A program made the translations under genes and the position numbers. From UBA2330 sp035443185 (GTDB lineage Bacteria; Bacteroidota; Ignavibacteria; Tepidaquicellales; Tepidaquicellaceae), in contig DAORRV010000079.1 of the NCBI GenBank assembly GCA_035443185.1, positions 1 through 17,603 on the forward strand: a DNA stretch of 17,603 bases, read 5' to 3'. Below are positions 8,090-16,900 of this stretch, piece by piece. The stretch's first letter is position 1. Every line of letters begins with the position of its first letter. The notes beneath the pieces were generated by a model, which did not search any database, was not told the DNA's origin, and worked only from the letters and a program-made list of their open reading frames with translations.

Positions 8090-8140
8090 AACCCTTCATA
8101 TTATATCTAAAGATATGTTTGGAGGGTTTTTTTATTTTTT
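8090..8140 (+). terminator. Rho-independent terminator, copy 2 of a repeated unit
   Basis: AACCCTTC at 8090-8097 pairs with GGAGGGTT at 8121-8128 around an ATATCT/AGATAT inner stem, with seven T residues from 8127. It differs from the unit at 3302-3350 at only two positions across stem and loop. It ends the surface-protein block. Confidence 0.85.
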
Positions 8141-8288
8141 AAAAAGAGAATCTTTAAACTTGTATTTAAAATTATCTGTGTCATTGAGACCTGATAGTAA
8201 AAACTCTAATGCTGGAAAATAAAAAATACTCAAAAATGAATCTTGACATTTAAGATTAGAAAAATTAGTTTTTACAAAAATCAAATTT

Positions 8289-8705
8289 ATGATTTATCTG
8301 TTAAATAAATTTCTGAATTTATCTTTCATAGCCAAAACTATCTGGTGCATTCAGAATTTTTTAACAATGGAATTTTACAGGAAGATATGTAACAACTGTT
8401 ACTGGAGCAGTGTTTATTCAGATAAACATAATGTTTTCAAACAGTCCTTGTTACTTGTATTATCGATCATTCCTGTCTTATTTTTTTCATTCTTCTATTC
8501 TCCCACTGATCCGGCTAATTTAAAAAGATCATCTTTTTTTATTAAGCTGGCAAATTTATTTTACGGATTAAAAGTTTGCGTAAAAAAATATATTAATTTT
8601 ATTTCCAATAAATTAATTCTTTTATCCGGTTCACTTGTTGATACAGAACGGATAAAATTCAAATCACCCGATATAATAACATTAGAGTCATCCTATCTGA
8701 TTTAG
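8289..8705 (+). CDS. Doubtful small membrane protein ORF
   Basis: This is an open frame of 138 residues from ATG 8289, the only candidate gene in the 700-base gap before hpnC. It has one clear hydrophobic segment (SLLLVLSIIPVLFFSFF, about 53-69) and a lysine-rich second half. No ribosome binding site is visible and no family is recognised. AT-rich DNA easily yields such frames, so it may be chance or a relic. A TTGACA at 8243-8248 with a weak TAGTTT 17 bases later could be a promoter for this ORF or for the hpn operon. The rest of the gap (8141-8288, 8706-8761) shows nothing clear. Confidence 0.27.
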   Translation: MIYLLNKFLNLSFIAKTIWCIQNFLTMEFYRKICNNCYWSSVYSDKHNVFKQSLLLVLSIIPVLFFSFFYSPTDPANLKRSSFFIKLANLFYGLKVCVKKYINFISNKLILLSGSLVDTERIKFKSPDIITLESSYLI

Positions 8706-8761
8706 GATCTATCCTATTTCTCATATCTTTAAGATCAATTTCCGATTAGTTTAATTTCGAG

Positions 8762-9637
8762 ATGCAAAAAGAGTATGAATCTGCTTATGAATACTGCAGA
8801 AATATTGCAGTAAGTCATTATGAAAATTTTCCGGTTGGATCGGTCTTGATCCCAAAAGATAAAAGAAAATATGTTTATGCTGTTTATGCATTTTCACGAT
8901 ATGCCGATGATATAGCTGATTCCACTGAACTTGATTCAAAGATAAAATTAGAAAAATTAGAAGGTCTTGAAACGGAACTTGATAAGATAGAAAATAAAAG
9001 TGTAAATGAATTTTCTATTGAAACAAAGAATATTTTTCTCGCTCTTTTTGATACTGTAAATAAACTGAATATTCCTTTAAGTGAATTCAGAAATTTACTC
9101 AGCGCTTTTAAGCAGGACTCAGTCGGAAAGCTGTATAAAAATTTTGACGAGTTACTTGACTATTCCAATAGATCTGCAAATCCTGTTGGACACCTGGTCT
9201 TGTATGTGTTTGGATATGATCCGGAGAATAATTATGATGCATTTAAATATTCTGATAAAGTCTGTACAGCGCTTCAGCTTGCAAATTTCTGGCAGGATGT
9301 TTCTGTAGATCTGAATATGGACAGGATCTATATTCCTGAAGATATTATGATGAAAAATAATTATTCGGCGATATTACTTTCAGAAAAAGTTGAGGATGAT
9401 GATTTCAGAAAAACACTTTCTGAACTCTGTGACAGAACTGATGAGATATTTGAATCAGGCAATGAAATTATAAAGTTCTTAAACGGCAGATTGAAATTTG
9501 AAATAAAGGCAACAATAAACGGCGGCAGAGAGATCTTAAGCAAGATAAGAAAGATAAATTATAACGTGTTAAATAACAGGGTTTCATTGAGCAGCGTGGA
9601 TAAGTTTAAAATATTCATTAATGCTTTTATAAAATGA
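8762..9637 (+). CDS. hpnC: Hydroxysqualene synthase HpnC
   Basis: This 291-residue trans-prenyl (squalene/phytoene synthase) family enzyme converts presqualene diphosphate to hydroxysqualene, the second step from farnesyl diphosphate to squalene. The first aspartate motif is DDIAD (49-53) inside AFSRYADDIAD. The second is NFWQDVSVD (175-183) followed by DRIYIP. The segment LLDYSNRSANPVGHLVL (131-147) is characteristic of HpnC rather than phytoene synthase. The length fits the family. The start is ATG 8762, though the ribosome site is weak. The next gene begins inside its stop codon (ATGA), so translation is coupled. Together with hpnD and hpnE it makes a complete squalene module. The enzyme is cytosolic, probably membrane-associated. 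Confidence 0.92.
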   Translation: MQKEYESAYEYCRNIAVSHYENFPVGSVLIPKDKRKYVYAVYAFSRYADDIADSTELDSKIKLEKLEGLETELDKIENKSVNEFSIETKNIFLALFDTVNKLNIPLSEFRNLLSAFKQDSVGKLYKNFDELLDYSNRSANPVGHLVLYVFGYDPENNYDAFKYSDKVCTALQLANFWQDVSVDLNMDRIYIPEDIMMKNNYSAILLSEKVEDDDFRKTLSELCDRTDEIFESGNEIIKFLNGRLKFEIKATINGGREILSKIRKINYNVLNNRVSLSSVDKFKIFINAFIK

Positions 9638-10530
9638 ACAGCGGAATTAAAGAAGAAAAGTTTACAGAGCCTGAATCTAATAAAAGATCAAGTTTTTTTT
9701 ATTCATTTTCACTGCTGCCAAAAGAAAAGAATGAAGCTATAAATACTATCTATGCTTTTTGCCGTGAAACGGATGACATAGTGGATGAGACTGACACAAG
9801 CACTGAGACAAAGAGATCCAGGATCCTTGAGTGGAAATCTGAATTTGAGATAGCAATTATAAATGAAGACTCAAAATTTTCACTGTTAAATAAGGTCAGC
9901 AGTGTGATGAAGAAATTTAAAATTTCATCCGAACCTTTTTTTGATCTTATAAAAGGAATGGAGATGGATATTGCTAAAAACCGATACAATACATTCGGTG
10001 AATTAAATGACTATTGTTACAAAGTTGCATCGACAGTGGGATTAATGTGTATAGAGATATTTGGATACAGAAATCCTAAGACAAAAGATTTTGCAGTTAA
10101 TCTTGGAATTGCTTTACAGCTGACAAATATTTTAAGGGATATAAAAACTGATGCAGAGCTTGGTAGGATATATATTCCATTAGAGGATCTACAGAAATTC
10201 AATTATTCAGAAAGCGAACTTATGAATTTTAATTATAATGAAGAATTCCGAAAACTGATGAAGTTTGAATGCGACAGGGCACACATGTATTATAAAAAAG
10301 CTGATGAATCTTTGGACAGATCCGATAAAGGCCTTATGCTGGCAGCAAGAGTAATGCAGCATATTTATTTCAGGATATTAAAAAAGATCGAGAAAAAGAA
10401 TTACAACGTTTTCGAAAGTGAATTAAAAGTTTCGAAGTTTAAAAAAATAATGATCACTGCAGGTATATATTTAAAATACAGACTTTTATATAATATCAGT
10501 GAAAGTGATTTAGCAGTGAACGGTAAATGA
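9634..10530 (+). CDS. hpnD: Presqualene diphosphate synthase HpnD
   Basis: This 298-residue trans-prenyl enzyme condenses two farnesyl diphosphates head to head to presqualene diphosphate, the first step of the HpnCDE route. The aspartate motifs are DDIVD (47-51) within YAFCRETDDIVD, and LQLTNILRDIKTD (161-173) followed by GRIYIP. The segment GMEMDIAKNRYNTFGEL (108-124) is typical of HpnD. ATG 9634 overlaps the hpnC stop by four bases, and its own TGA overlaps the hpnE start in the same way. It is related to hpnC by ancient duplication. Phytoene synthase is the main alternative, but the gene neighbours make HpnD far more likely. Confidence 0.92.
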   Translation: MNSGIKEEKFTEPESNKRSSFFYSFSLLPKEKNEAINTIYAFCRETDDIVDETDTSTETKRSRILEWKSEFEIAIINEDSKFSLLNKVSSVMKKFKISSEPFFDLIKGMEMDIAKNRYNTFGELNDYCYKVASTVGLMCIEIFGYRNPKTKDFAVNLGIALQLTNILRDIKTDAELGRIYIPLEDLQKFNYSESELMNFNYNEEFRKLMKFECDRAHMYYKKADESLDRSDKGLMLAARVMQHIYFRILKKIEKKNYNVFESELKVSKFKKIMITAGIYLKYRLLYNISESDLAVNGK

Positions 10531-11852
10531 ACTCCGGAAAGTCAGTAACAATAATTGGAGCGGGAATAGCCGGTTTATCGACGGCAGTATTTCTGACTGA
10601 AAAAGGATTCGAAGTAACGATACTTGAATCATCTCCGAAAGCCGGCGGAAGAGCTTACAGCTTTTTTGATCCGGAAAGAAAAATGTTCTTTGACAACGGG
10701 CAGCACATACTGGCAGGATGGTATGAAAATACTTTTGAATATCTGAAAATAATAGACAGCTTTAAACTTCTGAATTTTCAGAAAACTCTTGAAGTGAATT
10801 TTATAAACACTAAAAGAGAGATATTTAAATTAAAATGTACAGATGATGATCCGCCGATGAATCTTGTGAAAGGGCTTTTGAAATTTAAAGCACTGAATAT
10901 TATTGATAAAATTTATCTGAAAAATATTAATAAGATTCTGAACAGTGATGAAAATGATTTCAGAATTTATTCAAACACGGCTGAACTGCTGAAAGGAATT
11001 AAGCAGACAAGTAACCTGATAAAGTATTTCTGGGAGCCGCTGATACTTGCAGTATTTAATACAAATCCTGAGAAGGTTGCACCGGCACTTTTTGTCAATG
11101 TGATGAAGACCGGTTTTGAAGAGGGGAAAGATTCGAACCTTGTAATACCTTCAGTCGATCTAAATACTTTGCTTGTCAATAATACACTGAAGTATTTTAA
11201 AGAAAAAAATGTGACATTTAAAACAGGAAGTAAAGTAATTTCAATAGATATAAGTGACAAAGTGAATTTCATTGTTACAGAAACCGGTGAGAAAATAGTT
11301 TCAGATTTTTATGTAACAGCGGTACCGTTCTTTACTTTTAAGAAACTGTTTGATGAAAAGATTTATTCGGAAAATAATTTCGAAGCGGATAAATTAAGAT
11401 CGTCTGCGATAGTTTCGGTTCATATTTTTCTGAATGAGGATATACCTGAGGCGGTGATACCGGATAATTCACTTGGTATGACAGGGCTTATCGGTACTAC
11501 AGTTCAGTGGATATTTTTGAGAAACAGGAGACATATAAGTCTTGTGATCAGCGGTGCAGATGAAACAGGTCTGACAGAAAAGAAATCTGAAGAGATATTT
11601 GAAATTTGTCAAAGTGATTTAAATAAGACGATAAAAGATTTTGATATACTTGATATATCAGGATATAAAGTAATCAAAGAGAAACGGGCAACTTTTATAC
11701 CTGACAGAGACAGTGAAAATTTCAGACCTGATCAGAAAACAAAATACAGTAATTTATTTATAGCAGGTGACTGGACAGATACCGGGTTGCCTTCGACAAT
11801 TGAAAGCGCAGTAAAGAGTGCAAAGATAATAAGTGAAATAATTAATAAATAA
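10527..11852 (+). CDS. hpnE: Hydroxysqualene dehydroxylase HpnE (FAD-dependent)
   Basis: This 441-residue flavoprotein of the amine oxidase/phytoene desaturase superfamily reduces hydroxysqualene to squalene. The FAD-binding Rossmann motif GAGIAGLSTA is at 11-20, with E34 ending the second strand (TILE), then GGRAYSF (40-46). DNGQHILAG (56-64) is the HpnE signature. The C-terminal FAD motif is IAGDWTDTGLPSTIESA (412-428). Length is usual for the family. It is the last gene of the ATGA-coupled trio. A 33-base AT-rich gap without a clear terminator separates it from the next gene, so read-through is possible. Confidence 0.92.
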   Translation: MNSGKSVTIIGAGIAGLSTAVFLTEKGFEVTILESSPKAGGRAYSFFDPERKMFFDNGQHILAGWYENTFEYLKIIDSFKLLNFQKTLEVNFINTKREIFKLKCTDDDPPMNLVKGLLKFKALNIIDKIYLKNINKILNSDENDFRIYSNTAELLKGIKQTSNLIKYFWEPLILAVFNTNPEKVAPALFVNVMKTGFEEGKDSNLVIPSVDLNTLLVNNTLKYFKEKNVTFKTGSKVISIDISDKVNFIVTETGEKIVSDFYVTAVPFFTFKKLFDEKIYSENNFEADKLRSSAIVSVHIFLNEDIPEAVIPDNSLGMTGLIGTTVQWIFLRNRRHISLVISGADETGLTEKKSEEIFEICQSDLNKTIKDFDILDISGYKVIKEKRATFIPDRDSENFRPDQKTKYSNLFIAGDWTDTGLPSTIESAVKSAKIISEIINK

Positions 11853-11885
11853 TTAAAATATTTTTTAATCATTAAAAAAAAACTC

Positions 11886-13679
11886 ATGGAAACCAAAACT
11901 TTGATCCCGGATTTAATTCCAATGATCGATAAAGATCATTCGGAAAAGACAGACAAGGAGCAGCTGATTCAGAAAATGCTAATGGAAGAAAGAAAAAGGC
12001 TTGAGAAAGAAAATGAAATTGACAAAAAAGAGATCAATCATTTTAAGAGACCTTTTGAAAAAGCATTTACAAAAGATCAGAGAGAGGGTACAACAATTCT
12101 CTTTGGCGGACTGACATGGAAGCATGAAAAGCTGATTAAAGGAGCACTTCAGGGTATCGGATACAAAACCGATTACATTCCTGTGCCGGATAAAAAAGCA
12201 TTTCAGCTTGGAAAAGAATACGGTAATAATGGACAGTGTAACCCGACTTATTTTACTGTTGGAAATCTCGTGCAGTATTTGCAGGGTCTTGAAGAAAAAG
12301 GTATGAGTAAAGAAGATATAATTAACAACCATGTATTTTTTACAGCAGGAGCATGCGGACCGTGCAGATTTGGAATGTATGAAGCTGAGTACAGACTTGC
12401 ACTGAGAAATTCAGGGTTCGACGGATTCAGAGTACTGCTGTTTCAGCAGACAGGAGGACTTTCACAAAATGAACTAGAAGCCGGACTGGAAATGAATCTT
12501 GATTTTTTCCTTGGAATCGTAAATGCAATGATGCTCGGAGATATTATTAATGAGCTTGGATATAATATCAGACCCTTTGAAGTCAATGAAGGTGAGACTG
12601 ACAGAGTAATGGGAGAAGTTATAGATATATTTTATGAAAAGCTGAAATCGAAAAAGTATTTTGATTTTAATTCAACGATGGGAAAGTTTTTACAAAAGAT
12701 CCCTGCATCAGAATATTTTACAAAATTCATAGATCAGATACTTGGTGATTATTATTTAGAAGCAGGAGAGGAAGCATTTAATAAATTCAATTCGATCAAA
12801 GTCGACAGGACAAGACTAAAGCCGATCGTAAAGATCACAGGTGAATTCTGGGCACAGACGACTGAAGGTGATGGAAATTTCAATATGTTCCCGTTCCTTG
12901 AAAAAGAAGGTGCGCAGCTTTTGGTAGAGCCGATCTCAACATGGATTATGTATATGATCCATCAGGGTCAGCTTGTGAATGAAGATCAGAAAGGTCTTAA
13001 TGTAGAAAAAGATCTCGATGGCAAAAAATCTCTCAAAGAGAAAATGAAACTGATGAAAGAATACAACAGCAGTAAGGCATCACTGTTACTTGCTGAAAAG
13101 ATTTTTGAAAGAGAATATAACCGCTACAGAAAGACCTTTAATAATATTCCTCACGAGCTTGTAGATCAGAAACTATTAAAATCACTAGCACACAAATTTT
13201 ACAATTCAAGAGTAGAAGGCGGTGAAGGACATTTAGAAGTAGGTAAAAGTATTTACTACACAGAAAATAATTTATGTCATATGATCCTTTCGTTAAAGCC
13301 GTTTGGTTGCATGCCTTCGACTCAGTCAGACGGTGTTCAGTCAGCAGTTTCGAATTTTTACAAAGATATGATATTCCTTCCGATCGAAACATCAGGAGAG
13401 GGAGATGTGAATGCACATTCAAGAGTTCAGATGGCGCTGGGTGAAGCAAAGTCAAAAGCCAAGATCGAATATAAGGAATGTCTGGATAAAACCGGTTATG
13501 GTCTTGATGAAATAAAAGCTTATGTCGAATCCAATGATGAATTACAAAAACCATTTCACAAGATCGGTCACAGAAAAGGAATCTCTGGAATGGGAGCAAA
13601 CTTCATATTAGATGTAGCTGACATGATGAAAAAGGATGGGATAAAGAGTGTGAGTGATGTTAAGAAAGAAGTTGCTTAG
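11886..13679 (+). CDS. 2-hydroxyacyl-CoA dehydratase component-like iron-sulfur protein (COG3581 type)
   Basis: This 597-residue protein resembles the dehydratase-side half of large activase/dehydratase fusion proteins of anaerobes. Residues 1-60 are a charged, probably coiled-coil extension. Cysteine motifs likely to hold a [4Fe-4S] cluster are NNGQCNPTYF (C118), GACGPCRFGMYEAE (C157, C160) and PFGCMPSTQSDGVQS (C475). Other cysteines are C464 and C532. In the known family, an ATP-driven activase injects one electron into such a cluster to start ketyl-radical chemistry. The activase-like partner is the next gene, 281 bases downstream. No classical small HgdA/HgdB pair or CoA-transferase is present, so the substrate is unknown. 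The start is ATG 11886 after an A-rich leader without a Shine-Dalgarno site. Family assignment is confident; function is not. Confidence 0.85.
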   Translation: METKTLIPDLIPMIDKDHSEKTDKEQLIQKMLMEERKRLEKENEIDKKEINHFKRPFEKAFTKDQREGTTILFGGLTWKHEKLIKGALQGIGYKTDYIPVPDKKAFQLGKEYGNNGQCNPTYFTVGNLVQYLQGLEEKGMSKEDIINNHVFFTAGACGPCRFGMYEAEYRLALRNSGFDGFRVLLFQQTGGLSQNELEAGLEMNLDFFLGIVNAMMLGDIINELGYNIRPFEVNEGETDRVMGEVIDIFYEKLKSKKYFDFNSTMGKFLQKIPASEYFTKFIDQILGDYYLEAGEEAFNKFNSIKVDRTRLKPIVKITGEFWAQTTEGDGNFNMFPFLEKEGAQLLVEPISTWIMYMIHQGQLVNEDQKGLNVEKDLDGKKSLKEKMKLMKEYNSSKASLLLAEKIFEREYNRYRKTFNNIPHELVDQKLLKSLAHKFYNSRVEGGEGHLEVGKSIYYTENNLCHMILSLKPFGCMPSTQSDGVQSAVSNFYKDMIFLPIETSGEGDVNAHSRVQMALGEAKSKAKIEYKECLDKTGYGLDEIKAYVESNDELQKPFHKIGHRKGISGMGANFILDVADMMKKDGIKSVSDVKKEVA

Positions 13680-13709
13680 AATAAATTAGAAATAGTTAAA
13701 TAGTTTTCG

Positions 13710-13866
13710 CAACAACCTCCCTATTATTAAGGGGGAGAAGTAATGTGTGAAAGAAAATAGAAATTGTAATTAAAAGAGAAGTTGTATAAAAAAAATATTA
13801 ACAGAATAAATAATGAATATTTTTAGAGATCCATCTCCTTTAACAAAGGGGGAGTGAAGGTGGTTG
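13710..13866. repeat. Small element with inverted ends and GGGGGAG hairpins
   Basis: The ends CAACAACCT (13710-13718) and AGGTGGTTG (13858-13866) are inverted copies with one mismatch. Just inside each is a C-rich/G-rich hairpin: CTCCC...GGGGGAG at 13717-13737 and CTCCTTT...AAAGGGGGAG at 13835-13854. The centre is AT-rich and non-coding. It looks like a MITE-like or palindromic intergenic element. It fills most of the gap between the two dehydratase-system genes. No T-tract follows either hairpin, so a terminator is unlikely. Confidence 0.45.
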
Positions 13867-13960
13867 AGACGAGACCAAGAAATAAAGAAGTTTATCCTCA
13901 TAAAAGAGTATAAATGTATTTAAATAAATGAAAAAATTTAACTAAATAAAAACTAAACCA

Positions 13961-16900
13961 ATGGCGGAAAAAAGAAATTATTCGATTGGATTTGACGTAG
14001 GTTCAACTACGGTAAAAGCTGTAGTCATAGATACTGAAAAAGACGAGATCATCTGGTCGGATTATCAGCGGCATGATACCAAGCAGCCGGAAAAATCACT
14101 TGAACTTTTGAAAGCAATGGAAAGAGATCTTGATCTGGAAGGCGTAACAGGAATGAGATGCTTTATAACCGGATCCGGCGGTGGAAATATCGGGAAACAC
14201 ATTGGCGGAAAATTTGTGCAGGAAGTAAATGCAGTTTCACTTGCAGTGGAAAAACTTTATCCTGCCACACATTCTGTGATCGAACTTGGTGGTCAGGATG
14301 CAAAGATAATTATTTTTAAGCCGGATGAAGAGACGGGTAAGAAGAAAAAAATTCCGTCAATGAATGATAAATGCGCAGGTGGTACTGGTGCGGTCATAGA
14401 TAAAATAAATGCGAAGCTGAAAATTCCTGCAGCAGAACTTAGCAACATGGGATATAATGATCTGAGACTTCATCCTGTAGCGGGTAAATGCGGAGTGTTT
14501 GCTGAGACTGATATAAATGGTTTACAAAAGTCAGGTGTGCCTTCAGATCAGCTAATGGCTTCACTTTTTGAATCAATTATTCAGCAGAATATTTCTGTCT
14601 TAACCCGCGGTCATACTTTAATGCCTGAAGTGCTTTTGCTCGGCGGACCAAATTGTTATATCAAAGGTATGAAGGACTGCTGGAAATATAATATTCCAAA
14701 GATCTGGGAAGAAAGAAAAGTTATCCTTCCTCAAGGAGTTGCTCCGGAAGATCTTATCAAAGTTCCTGATAACGCTCAATATTTTGCAGCTATTGGCGCT
14801 GTCGAATATGGCAAAGAAGAAGAAGATCACATTGGTGTATATACAGGATGGAAAGATCTTGAGCATTATATATTAGTTGGTCGTGAAGAGGAAAAGAAAA
14901 AAATGAACGGCGGAAATACAACAGGTTTATATGCAACAGATAATGAATTAGCAGCATTTAAAGAAAAACATAAAATTGAAAAATTCATACCTGCTACTTT
15001 TAAGCCGGGTGAAGTAGTAAGAGGATGTATAGGAATTGACGGCGGGTCGACGTCTACAAAAGCTGCATTGGTTTCACTGGATAAGGAAGTTCTAATAAAA
15101 GCGTATCAGCTTTCGAAAGGAAATCCTATTGAAGATACAATTGATATCCTTGGAAACATTCAGAAACAAGTCGAAGATCAGGGAGCTACTCTTGAAATTC
15201 TCGGAGTCGGTACGACAGGTTATGCAAAAGATATTCTGAAAGATGTATTGCAGGCTGATGTTGCATTGGTTGAAACAGTTGCTCATACACAGGCTGGACT
15301 TCATTTCTATCCGGAGACAGATGTGATCTGTGATGTTGGCGGACAGGACATTAAGATAATTATTTTGAATCAGGGAAGGGTTGTTGATTTCAAATTAAAT
15401 ACTCAATGTTCAGCAGGTAATGGATATTTCCTACAGTCAACTGCGCAGGGATTTGGATATACTGTCGAGGAATTTGCAGATAAAGCATTTGAAGCAAAGA
15501 CATTCCCAAAATTCGGATACGGCTGTGCTGTATTTATGCAGTCTGATATTGTAGATTTTCAGAGACAGGGGTGGAGAGCTGAAGAGATCATGGCTGGACT
15601 TGCAAATGTACTTCCAAAAAATATCTGGCTGTATGTTTCTCAGATTCCAAATCTTGCGAAGCTTGGTTCTACATTTGTTCTGCAGGGTGGTACTCAGCAT
15701 AATTTAGCTGCTGTAAAAACTCAGGTAGATTTTATTGAGGAAAGATTTAAAGGCAGCGGTATCGAACCAAAGGTCTTTGTTCATAAGCATACCGGTGAAG
15801 CAGGAGCGATAGGCTGCGGAATTGAAGCAGCGAGATTATATAATAACGGTAAGAGAACAGAATTCATCGGAATGGAAAGAGTCTCAAATATTTTATATAA
15901 AACAACAAGAGAGGAATCAACCAGATGTTATTTCTGTAAAAATAAATGCCTAAGAACTTTCATTGACGTAAAGACTGAAAACATTGCACCGGATAAGATA
16001 GAAGAAGAAAAAAAGAAATTTATAGAGCTTACCGTCATTGAGCCTGAGCAGATTGCAAATCCAAAATCAAAAGTTCCAATGGCAAACGGTACTCAAAGAC
16101 TTATCATTGCAACCTGTGAGAAAGGGACTGTAGAGGATGTAACTGATATGAGAGGAATCAAGCAGGGAATTGATGATATTAAAAAAAGTAATCCGAATAT
16201 TATAGAAGAGGCAGCAAAAAATGCCTGGATATCATACAAGCCTGAGATCGTTGCTGAGCCTGTATCTGAACCAAAAGGTATATTCATTTCTAAAAAACAA
16301 AAGGATGAATATTCCGACAGACTTGCAAAATTTGAATTGAGATCAAAGTTAGTAATCGGAATTCCGAGGATCCTGAATATGTATCAACATACACCATTCT
16401 TTACTGCATATTTTGAATCACTTGGTGTGAAGCCGGGTAATTTTGTTTATTCAGAATTTACAACGGAAGAGATGTACAAAGCCGGTGCAAAGCGCGGCAG
16501 CATTGATCCTTGTTTCCCTTCAAAAGTTGCGATCCCTCATATTCATAATCTTCTTTATGTCCAGAACAAAAAGAAACAAATTGATTTCATATTTTCACCG
16601 ATAGTAGATAATATGCCTTCTGAGCTTGAGTTCGCACAGGCACACACAGCATGTCCGACTATCACTGCTACAGTGGAAGCTGCGAAAGCTGCTTTTATAA
16701 AAGAGGGAGATCTCTTTGAACAGTTTCAAACTGAATATGTGAATCCTTTTATTCAGCTGTTCAATATGCAGATGACAGCAAGACAGATGTTTGAATGTTT
16801 TGAGAACAGACTTGGACTTACAGAAGAAGAAAATATGAATGCGGTAAAGGAAGGATATATTGCTTATAATAAATTTATAAATAATCATAAGGAAAAATCT

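Noticed and set aside
8762..10530. Reading the two prenyl synthases as phytoene synthases for carotenoids
   Set aside because: The paired genes with HpnC- and HpnD-specific segments and a following HpnE flavoprotein fit the squalene route; no carotenoid gene is present.
13138..13599. 153-residue minus-strand frame
   Set aside because: Lies wholly inside the 597-residue dehydratase-like gene, is rich in unusual residue runs and has no family-like motif; a shadow frame.
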